A stretch of 21,931 nucleotides of DNA from an uncultured Lachnospiraceae bacterium (GTDB lineage Bacteria > Bacillota > Clostridia > Lachnospirales > Lachnospiraceae). Position 1 is the stretch's first letter; every line of letters begins with the position of its first letter. Positions 7,321 through 13,252 of this stretch are shown piece by piece. A program made the position numbers and the translations under genes. A model generated the notes under the pieces. The model had not been told where the DNA came from. It made no database searches and saw only the letters and a program-made list of their open reading frames with translations. The stretch covers positions 1-21,931 of the forward strand of contig CAJUMC010000055.1 of assembly GCA_910587085.1 (NCBI GenBank), given 5' to 3'.

Positions 7321-8040
7321 TTACTTTACATTTTTATTATATATTCTTGACTCATATTTTCCCGTTGCGATATCAATATAGCGCACAAACAGGGAAACCT
7401 TGTTTTCCCCGTTCAGGCTCTCCCAGAGCATTCCGCCGAAGGCATCCAGATCCCCGGAAAGCTTCACTCGCTTCGGCTCCCCCTCAAAGCTCGGCAGCGG
7501 ATTGCCGTCGTGCATATAGGTATGGAGAAAATGCCCCTCTCCCGCCTTCGGACTCTGATAAGCAAAAGTAAACCGGCAGCAGGAGGACGGATCGCCGTCT
7601 GCGCTTTTCAGAATGGACATCGCATAGTTGTAGCTGTCCCCTCCTTCAATGTGCATGATCCCGGAAATTCTCGGTGTAAAATTCGGGCCGTCCGGCTCAA
7701 ACTCGCGGCAACGCAGCGACTGCTCAAAGGTAAGCTGCTTGTCCATTCCCTCGTAGATCGTATCGGTCTGGTCGCCGTTCGTCACGATTGTCTTGTTGCC
7801 CAGCACGCGCACCGGCGCATAAATAATCAGGCTCGGGTCCTCCAGCTTCGACGGATCGAACGCTTCCGTGCGGATGCCCTCCCCGTCCGTGACGAAAACG
7901 CGGTTGCGGCTGTTTGCGCTTCTGCCCATAATAAAGTAGGCAGCGACTGCCTTCTTCCCGTCCTCCGAGCGCCCGATCACAATCCCGCGTCCCGGGTAGG
8001 CATTGCTTTTGAGTTCCTGTTCCAGTGACAACATGTTCAT
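7321..8040 (-). CDS. purO: IMP cyclohydrolase, PurO-like family
   Basis: The 239-residue protein matches the stand-alone IMP cyclohydrolase family (PF07826, first known from archaeal PurO), which closes the ring of FAICAR to IMP and is unrelated to the cyclohydrolase domain of bifunctional PurH. Recognisable blocks are the N-terminal NAYPGRGIVIGRS, AAYFIMGRSANSRNR, an internal PNFTPRISGI and the C-terminal FVRYIDIATG. Two starts are possible: ATG at 8040, with GAGGAG only 3 bases upstream, or ATG at 8034, with the better 9-base spacing. The next gene is the matching transformylase. Its leader contains a ZTP riboswitch with terminator. Assignment rests on motif recall and on the transformylase neighbour lacking its own cyclohydrolase domain. 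Confidence 0.92.
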   Translation of the reverse strand: MNMLSLEQELKSNAYPGRGIVIGRSEDGKKAVAAYFIMGRSANSRNRVFVTDGEGIRTEAFDPSKLEDPSLIIYAPVRVLGNKTIVTNGDQTDTIYEGMDKQLTFEQSLRCREFEPDGPNFTPRISGIMHIEGGDSYNYAMSILKSADGDPSSCCRFTFAYQSPKAGEGHFLHTYMHDGNPLPSFEGEPKRVKLSGDLDAFGGMLWESLNGENKVSLFVRYIDIATGKYESRIYNKNVK

Positions 8041-8170
8041 TTTCTCCTCGCTTTCCGCCGCTCACTCCGCGGCCGTCAAATCGAATTTGAAGCTGCTGCT
8101 TTTCCGCGTCCCCGCCGGAGGCTTCCTCTGACCGGCATGCAAAGCCGCCGCTCCTGCCGGCCGGGCACAT

Positions 8171-8215
8171 AAAAAACCGCCCGGGCGTACGCTGAAATGC
8201 ATTCGCCCAGGCGGT
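8171..8215 (-). terminator. Riboswitch expression-platform terminator
   Basis: ACCGCCTGGGCG (8215-8204) pairs with CGCCCGGGCGGT (8187-8176), 11 of 12 positions, followed by T6 (8176-8171). The left arm overlaps the conserved CCGCCTGGGC element of the aptamer, which is the usual arrangement for transcription-attenuating ZTP riboswitches. Confidence 0.9.
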
Positions 8216-8300
8216 CGGCAATCGTGCTGTATGCGCTCCCTGCAGGTAATCCTGCTCCGGCCGGGCAATCCCGCGCCTCTTTCCGCCAGTCGCGCACTCC
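8171..8300 (-). promoter_or_regulatory. ZTP (pfl) riboswitch controlling purO-purH
   Basis: Minus-strand reading shows the ordered conserved blocks of the ZTP aptamer: CGACTGGCG (8292-8284), CGCGGGA (8274-8268), GGCCGGAGC (8262-8254), then after a variable linker the signature CCGCCTGGGC (8214-8205). CTGGC pairs with GCCGG to form the first helix. The last block is also the 5' arm of an intrinsic terminator, so ligand-stabilised folding would block termination. Known members sense ZMP/ZTP (AICAR mono- and triphosphate), which build up when 10-formyl-THF is short. The downstream genes consume AICAR, so the RNA is predicted to be an ON switch for them. Confidence 0.92.
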
Positions 8301-8335
8301 GCCGCGGGAATACCCGCCGCGTCACTTATAACTGT

Positions 8336-8364
8336 ATAGTACATGATATTCCGGGAAAAAGCAA
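8336..8364 (-). promoter_or_regulatory. Promoter of the riboswitch-purO-purH transcript
   Basis: Minus strand: TTGCTT (8364-8359), 17-base spacer, TACTAT (8341-8336). It places the start about 30 bases before the aptamer, leaving room for a small GCGGG/CCCGC hairpin. Confidence 0.55.
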
Positions 8365-8403
8365 GCAGTTTTTCCTGTACTTTCCGGTGTTTCTTCCGCG
8401 CTG

Positions 8404-8705
8404 CTATTCTGTGCTGATTCCTGATGATTTATGTACCGGCTCCCTGACAGCCTCCGCGATCTCCTTCTCAAAATCAATCCGTGTTCCCGCATCATCCAGT
8501 TCAGGCGTTATTTTCTGAAAACAGGAAAGCCAGATATAAGCCAGATATTTTTCGCCGGAAAACGCAGAAATTCCCCGTTCTGTTCCGGCACATCCGACAC
8601 CGGCGCAGCCTTGCTGTAATCCCAGCAGTATTTCAAAAAATCCGTGTATCCCGTCGGCAATCCGTGCGCAGGGGCAAAACCGTTTCCGATAATCAGCAGT
8701 TTCAT
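8404..8705 (-). pseudogene. Remnant of an AbiH-family abortive-infection gene
   Basis: The first 56 codons read MKLLIIGNGF, then AHGLPTGYTDFLKYC, up to AKNIWL, closely resembling the N-terminus of AbiH phage-resistance proteins (consensus GNGFDxAHGLPTxYxDFL). The conserved D after GNGF is replaced by A. The frame is then lost at an 11-bp tandem duplication (8527-8548). Removing one copy joins codon 56 exactly to the other frame, which continues SCFQKITPELDDAGTRIDFE and on to a stop at 8404; WxDFExE-like text is expected in this family. Even repaired, the product would be about 96 residues, far short of a full AbiH (roughly 300), so the C-terminal part is also deleted. The ribosome binding site is weak. 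It lies between the mgtC-like gene and the purine promoter. Confidence 0.75.
8527..8548. repeat. 11-bp tandem duplication that shifts the abiH frame
   Basis: aagccagatat occurs twice back to back (8527-8537, 8538-8548). Eleven is not a multiple of three, so the duplication alone causes the frameshift. Confidence 0.9.
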
Positions 8706-8768
8706 TCATCTGCTTCATCTTTCCGCAGATTCCCCGTTTCCTCCATCTTTGCACTTTAATTTATCTCT

Positions 8769-9446
8769 TCAGTTTATTTCTTCAATGTAACAGACACCTT
8801 CCGCCTGGCTCAATATCTGCAGAAGCCTCTCATGCTGCGTGCGGTGCGCCGCTTTGAGCATCAGAAGCGCGCCGATATGCTCTCCGTCCGTCCTAGCCTT
8901 TCCCATCTCAATCTCCGATACCTGAATGCCGTTCTCCCGCGCGTGGCGCAAAAACCGTCCGATGCAGGCGACGTCCTGCAGCTCGACAAACACGCTGAAA
9001 ACCCGGTTATTTGTATTGATATGATTCTCAAACATGTAGAGCAGCGTGTTGATTATTATACAGAGCACGGTCGTGATAATGCCGCCCATATAAAAGCCCG
9101 TACCGAGCGCCAGCCCGATGCAGGCAACCACCCACAGGCCTGCCGCGGTTGTCAGCCCCTTGATCTTCTGCAGACCGGTCACCACAATGGTTCCGGCGCC
9201 GAGAAAACCGATGCCGCTGATAACCTGTGCACCCATGCGGGATGCGTCCACGCCCGGATATGCCGCGCATATATACTGATTCGTAATCATTGCAAGCGCT
9301 GCGCCCACACAGACCAGCATGTGCGTCCGAAAACCCGCCGGCCTCCTTTTCTTTCCCCGCTCGATCCCGAGAAAGCCGCCGCACAGCAGCGCCAGAAGCA
9401 GTCGCAGCGTCACGGACAGCAGGTTGATTTCCTGCAGCAGCCCCAT
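8769..9446 (-). CDS. MgtC/SapB family membrane protein
   Basis: The 225-residue predicted inner-membrane protein has four to five hydrophobic segments in its first 140 residues. The family signature is clear: GGFLGIERGKKRRPAGFRTH, MLVCVGAALAM, SGIGFLGAGTIV and KGLTTAAGLWVVACIGLALG. The C-terminal 80 residues form a soluble ACT-like domain. Salmonella MgtC supports growth in low magnesium and in macrophages and acts on the F-type ATP synthase; free-living bacteria carry relatives of unclear role. The ATG at 9446 has GGAGG 5 bases upstream and begins the first conserved segment, so it is preferred over the upstream in-frame codon at 9512. It is monocistronic with its own promoter. No magnesium riboswitch is visible in the short leader. 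Confidence 0.92.
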   Translation of the reverse strand: MGLLQEINLLSVTLRLLLALLCGGFLGIERGKKRRPAGFRTHMLVCVGAALAMITNQYICAAYPGVDASRMGAQVISGIGFLGAGTIVVTGLQKIKGLTTAAGLWVVACIGLALGTGFYMGGIITTVLCIIINTLLYMFENHINTNNRVFSVFVELQDVACIGRFLRHARENGIQVSEIEMGKARTDGEHIGALLMLKAAHRTQHERLLQILSQAEGVCYIEEIN

Positions 9447-9479
9447 ACTCTCTCCTCCATCCTTCCGGATTTTATTTAA

Positions 9480-9508
9480 ATTATACCAGACAATCTCCCT
9501 TTCGACAA
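9480..9508 (-). promoter_or_regulatory. Promoter of the MgtC-family gene
   Basis: Minus strand: TTGTCG (9508-9503), 17-base spacer ending TGG, TATAAT (9485-9480), an extended -10 promoter. The leader is only about 25-30 bases, which leaves little room for leader-RNA control. Confidence 0.75.
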
Positions 9509-9640
9509 TCACAAAACACCGCTTGGGAGAAGCGTGAACCGCCGTTCTCGTAATTTATGCGGTCATCCCGGTGAAACCCGAATGAAACGGACAGAGCGCC
9601 CGAAGTCTTCAAAAGAAATTGCTCCGCACCTCAAATTCTC

Positions 9641-9670
9641 ATGGCAATTCAATCCCGGAGGTGGTATAAT
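9641..9670 (+). promoter_or_regulatory. Promoter of the DUF4317 gene
   Basis: TATAAT (9665-9670) preceded by TGG gives an extended -10. The -35 region around 9641-9647 (ATGGCAA) is weak. The start codon is 57 bases further on. Confidence 0.65.
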
Positions 9671-9726
9671 CAAGGCGCTGATTCCCATGAACAAAATGCC
9701 GCTCACGCGGCGGAATGAGAGGAAAT

Positions 9727-11070
9727 ATGAATAAAAAAGATATTCTTGAGCTGAAACGCCGCTTCAAAAAAAATCACTGCACGATTACGCGGATGTGCGG
9801 CTGCTATGTGAATGCCGAGAAGGAGATTCTGCTGACGCTCGGGGAAAACTTTCTGAATCTCGAGGAGGAAGAATTTTATAAGTATCTGGAAATCGCGGGA
9901 AAAACATTGTCCGGAACCCCGGGAAACAACCTGCTCGAACTGCAGTTCCCTCCGGAAGAGGAGGAACCGGGAGGCAAACAGCAATTTCTGATGGGACTGA
10001 AGGAAAGCGGCCTGAAAAACGAAGCCCTGCTCAACACCTTTTACCGCCTGATCATCGACAATTACGAGTACGCCGGAAATTACCTGATTCTCGTGTTCCA
10101 CGATGCCTACGACGTTATCACACGGACAAGCGATCATTCCGCGCTTGACGAGTCCGAGGAAGTGTACGAATACCTGCTGGCCGCCGTCTGCCCGGTAACG
10201 CTCTCGAAGGCAGCGCTCGGCTATCTGGAGACGGAACACCGCATCGGCGCGCGTTTCCGCGACTGGGTGGTGGGTGCGCCGGATGCGGGCTTTGTCTTCC
10301 CTGCCTTCACGGACCGCAGCGCGGACATTCATTCCGCAATGTACTACACAAAGGATGCCAAGGCGCCCCATCCGGAATTCATGGAAATGATCCTAGGCTG
10401 CCCGGTGCGTCAGACGGCCGCGGAGCAGCGGAACACCTTTCAGGACATTGTTCACAGCGCCGTTCCGGAGGAACGCCGGAGGGAACGTGTGCTCTATGAT
10501 ATTCATGAGACCATCCATGACATGCTCGAGGAGCGCGCCCTGTGTACGGACCCGGAGGAGGAGCCGGAACCGATTCTCCTGACAGCCGAAACGATTCAGG
10601 AGGTACTCGCGGCAAGCAAAATACCGGAGGAGGTGGCTGCACGGATCGAGCATTCCTATACGGAAACCTTCACCGACGCGCCTCCGGCTGCCGACACGCT
10701 TGTAGACAACAAGCTTCTCACCGCCGGGGCACATCAGCGCAAGGAAGAGGAGCTTATGGTCGAGGTGCAGCGGCTGAAGGACGAGCTCGCGGCGGCCAGA
10801 GAAACCGCGGCTTCGACCGGGGACTTCACTGGTTCCGGAGAAGCTTCGGACGGTACAGCGGACCCGTCGACCGCCGGAACGAACAGCCCGGCACAGGACG
10901 AAGCAGCTGCCGAAACCTCTGCAGACGATGCCTGCAGCGTTGTACTCCGTGTCGCTCCGGAAAAACTCTCTCAGATCAGTTCCCAGGTGATCGGCGGACA
11001 GCGATGCATTGTTATTCCGCTCGCGGAGGACGAGCATGCCCGTGTAAACGGCGAGGAAACGCCGTTCTGA
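9727..11070 (+). CDS. DUF4317 family protein of unknown function
   Basis: The 447-residue protein matches the DUF4317 family, which I know from Lachnospiraceae and other Clostridia. Recognisable text includes the N-terminal MNKKDILELKRRFKK, CTITRMCGCYVN, NFLNLEEEEFYKYLEIAGKT, GNNLLELQFP, AGNYLILVFHDAYDV and FPAFTDRSADIHSAMYY. There is no signal peptide or membrane segment, so it is probably cytoplasmic. The region around residues 330-355 (KEEELMVEVQRLKDELAAA) looks like a short coiled coil, followed by a Ser/Thr/Gly/Ala-rich linker and a small C-terminal tail. Start 9727 is preferred because GAGAGG lies 4 bases upstream; the ATG at 9715 overlaps that site. It has its own promoter and lies alone on this strand. 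No biochemical role is known to me. Confidence 0.88.
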   Translation: MNKKDILELKRRFKKNHCTITRMCGCYVNAEKEILLTLGENFLNLEEEEFYKYLEIAGKTLSGTPGNNLLELQFPPEEEEPGGKQQFLMGLKESGLKNEALLNTFYRLIIDNYEYAGNYLILVFHDAYDVITRTSDHSALDESEEVYEYLLAAVCPVTLSKAALGYLETEHRIGARFRDWVVGAPDAGFVFPAFTDRSADIHSAMYYTKDAKAPHPEFMEMILGCPVRQTAAEQRNTFQDIVHSAVPEERRRERVLYDIHETIHDMLEERALCTDPEEEPEPILLTAETIQEVLAASKIPEEVAARIEHSYTETFTDAPPAADTLVDNKLLTAGAHQRKEEELMVEVQRLKDELAAARETAASTGDFTGSGEASDGTADPSTAGTNSPAQDEAAAETSADDACSVVLRVAPEKLSQISSQVIGGQRCIVIPLAEDEHARVNGEETPF

Positions 11071-11094
11071 ATCCGTTCTGCTTTATAAACCAGC

Positions 11095-11120
11095 GGGAGC
11101 GCATCTCCCAATGCGCTCCC
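11095..11120 (+). terminator. Hairpin after the DUF4317 gene, probable terminator
   Basis: gggagcgcat (11095-11104) pairs perfectly with atgcgctccc (11111-11120) around a 6-base loop, 24 bases past the stop codon. The following sequence is pyrimidine-rich but has only a weak U tract. Confidence 0.6.
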
Positions 11121-11570
11121 CTTAACTTCCCACTATTCACCCTTTTACTTTTCTTTTGTTTTCCTGCTTTCCCCTGCTGCCTTCGCTTTCGTATTTTACT
11201 TCTTTCTATCTTCTTTCTATACTTCTTTTTATCTTCTGTTTTTCTTATTTCTGTTCCTCTTATTGTTCCATTGTGTTTTCTTATTACCTTTTTCTCTTCC
11301 GCTGGTTTTCCGCAATTTTGAGTTTGCCTTTTCTCTTCCGTTCGCTTTCTGCAATTTTATCTTTCTTTTGCCTGTTTAACCTCTTTTTCTTTTGTTCTCT
11401 TCTTCATTTTCGGAAACTTAAGGAGAAGGCGGGGCCGGCAAGCAGTTCGTCGTGCACCTTATAATCTCTTTGCGGCTCGCCGCACCGTTTCCCCCGCCTG
11501 TCTTACTTATGTATTTTTGCGCCGCTCCGAACCTGCGCTGTCTGCTGCGGCCTGTGGCCGCTCCCTTCAA
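11121..11570. other. Intergenic polypyrimidine tract
   Basis: From about 11125 to 11410 the plus strand is almost entirely T and C, with few purines. No gene is supported: the frame open across it would encode only a run of Phe, Leu and Ser with no ribosome binding site. From 11410 to 11570 it returns to mixed composition and holds small GC hairpins (TGCGGC/GCCGCA near 11470; GCGGCC/GGCCGC near 11548-11562) that could end the xylanase transcript from the minus strand. No clear U-tract terminator is visible. Confidence 0.55.
11291..11358. repeat. Two imperfect 29-bp direct repeats within the pyrimidine tract
   Basis: The units at 11291-11319 and 11330-11358 both begin TTTCTCTTCCG and end GCAATTTT, differing at a few inner bases. 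They recur at a 39-bp step. Confidence 0.65.
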
Positions 11571-12878
11571 CTATTCGTCGAATCCGGCAAGCTCCTTTAC
11601 CTGCGCTGCGCCGTAAAAAGCGTATTTCGGCTCGTATTTGGAGTTGTACAGAAGCGGACTTGCATTCTTTCTCCAGGAAAGCGAATCCGCAAATCCCCAG
11701 AAGGTAAGAGAATCCATGTTCACCTTATCTGCCTGAACCAGTTCCAGCAGCCCGTGAATCAGGTTATAATAATACTGCCCCTGAATTTTCAGATTTTCCT
11801 CCGTCGCCGGCAGCTTGCTCTGCCAGGTTCCAAGACATACGTCCAGCTCGGTCAGATCCACCTTCAGACCAGTCGCACCGAGTGTTTCCACAGTCTTCAG
11901 ATAATTGTCAATATCATCCGCCGTATACAGATGCGCCTGAAGGCCGATGCCGTCAATCAGATAGCGTCCGTCCTCATCCACAAGCGTTTTTACAAAATTG
12001 ACAAGAGTTTCTGTCTTGAACTGCTCGTTATAATCGTTGTAAAACAGATCAATATTTTCCGGTGCATATTTATCCGCATAACTAAAGGCATACCACAGAT
12101 AATCATCCCCGATGATCTGATGCCAGTAGTTCTGCTCCTTGCGGATGCTGCCGTCCTCCATCCACGCCTCGTTTACCACATCATAAGCGTAAAACAGATC
12201 AATATAGCCAAGCTCCGTCAGCTTCTCAAACACCTGACGCACATAGCTCTCCATCCGGGTAAGCATAACCTCCCGCGTAACAAACGGCTGCGAGACATCG
12301 AAATTTTCATGGAAAATCCACTTCGGAGTCTGGCTGTGCCAGATAATCGTATGGCCGCGCACTGCCATCCCGTTGTCGCGCGCCCAGTCAAGCATCAGCA
12401 GCGTCATATCGTTGAACGACACAACTAAATCGCCCGCCGCAATGCTGGCGTCCCTGTCCAGGGTATAATCCGGTTTCATCAGATTTTCCATTGTAATGCT
12501 GTTGAAATGCGTGGTGATAATCTCAAGGCATTTCTTATCCTTTACCATGAAATCGGACAGGCAGGTACCTGCACGCATGCCGTACTCCTCCAGCATTTTT
12601 CCGATCGGCGTAACCTCCGGCAGAGCCGTCGGCTCCGGGGTCGGTTCCGGTGTTGGGGTCGGATCAGGAGTCTTCGTCGGCTCCGGAGCCGTGGTCGGCT
12701 GTTCCGTATTTGTCACTTCCGGCTGACTGCCCTCTGTCGGCTCCGGGACCGTGGTCGGCTGCACCGCCTCTGTCGGTTCCCCCGCTCCGGTCGGCACACC
12801 TGCCGTTCCGTTATCCTTCTGTCCGCAGCCCGCCGCCAACAGCAGCACTGCAACTATAACCGCAATATACCTTTTCAT
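11571..12878 (-). CDS. Endo-1,4-beta-xylanase, glycoside hydrolase family 10, lipoprotein
   Basis: The 435-residue enzyme is predicted to cleave beta-1,4 linkages in xylan at the cell surface. The N-terminus is a lipoprotein signal (MKRYIAVIVAVLLLAAGC) with the lipidated Cys at 18. Residues of about 25-90 form a Pro/Thr/Glu-rich linker with PTPTPEPTPEPT-type repeats. The GH10 barrel follows, with FNSITMENLMKP, RGHTIIWHSQTPKW, YDVVNEAW with acid/base E237, LTELDV with nucleophile E344, and WGFADSLSW near the end. The catalytic glutamates are 107 residues apart, as usual in the family. I chose ATG 12878 because GAGGTGG precedes it; a GTG two codons upstream overlaps that site. No transporter or sugar regulator is beside it. 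Linker style resembles that of the surface protein at 19537. Confidence 0.96.
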   Translation of the reverse strand: MKRYIAVIVAVLLLAAGCGQKDNGTAGVPTGAGEPTEAVQPTTVPEPTEGSQPEVTNTEQPTTAPEPTKTPDPTPTPEPTPEPTALPEVTPIGKMLEEYGMRAGTCLSDFMVKDKKCLEIITTHFNSITMENLMKPDYTLDRDASIAAGDLVVSFNDMTLLMLDWARDNGMAVRGHTIIWHSQTPKWIFHENFDVSQPFVTREVMLTRMESYVRQVFEKLTELGYIDLFYAYDVVNEAWMEDGSIRKEQNYWHQIIGDDYLWYAFSYADKYAPENIDLFYNDYNEQFKTETLVNFVKTLVDEDGRYLIDGIGLQAHLYTADDIDNYLKTVETLGATGLKVDLTELDVCLGTWQSKLPATEENLKIQGQYYYNLIHGLLELVQADKVNMDSLTFWGFADSLSWRKNASPLLYNSKYEPKYAFYGAAQVKELAGFDE

Positions 12879-12929
12879 AGCCACCTCTCATTCTGTTATG
12901 GTTGATTTCCCTCATAACTTATCCCCTTC

Positions 12930-12938
12930 ATCATATCA
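12930..12938 (-). promoter_or_regulatory. Probable -10 region of the xylanase gene
   Basis: Minus strand: TGA followed by TATGAT (12935-12930), an extended -10; a second overlapping TATGAT lies at 12940-12935. The -35 is poor. The leader would be about 45 bases. Confidence 0.5.
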
Positions 12939-12944
12939 TAAAAA

Positions 12945-13252
12945 GTGCTGTGTTTTCTGCGCGTTTATTGCGATTTTTTGTTTAATTTTTGTGGGCGGAA
13001 CCTGCGCTGTGCAATTTCATACCGGATTTTTCCTATTTGCAGTTTTGCTGCTGCCGGTTCTTCCGGATTTTTCCGTTACTTCCATCTGCAAGTTTCCGCC
13101 TTTGGGGTTTACACCTGCTTTTTTCCTTACTTGCTTTTGCTGTAAGAATTTTCTTCTAATCTGAATTTCATCGGTAAGATATTCCTTCCTCTTAAGCTTT
13201 ACTTAGCATGATTTCGCATTTTTCCCAGGCTTCAATTGTGAAATTCCTTTTT
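12945..13252. other. Intergenic region between helD and the xylanase gene
   Basis: I see no gene. It is purine-rich on the minus strand, with scattered short repeats (CCGGATTTTTCC occurs twice, near 13022 and 13066). No good terminator for helD is visible in it. Confidence 0.45.

Noticed and set aside
8041..8340. T-box or purine (guanine/adenine) riboswitch before purO
   Set aside because: No T-box TGGNACCGCG-type motif and no purine-riboswitch core; the ordered blocks match the ZTP class instead.
11156..11464. A plus-strand frame coding a Phe/Leu/Ser-rich hydrophobic peptide
   Set aside because: The hydrophobicity is a by-product of the polypyrimidine tract; no start signal.
11517..12428. 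A 303-codon plus-strand frame opposite the xylanase
   Set aside because: It lies antisense to the GH10 catalytic barrel; no ribosome binding site.
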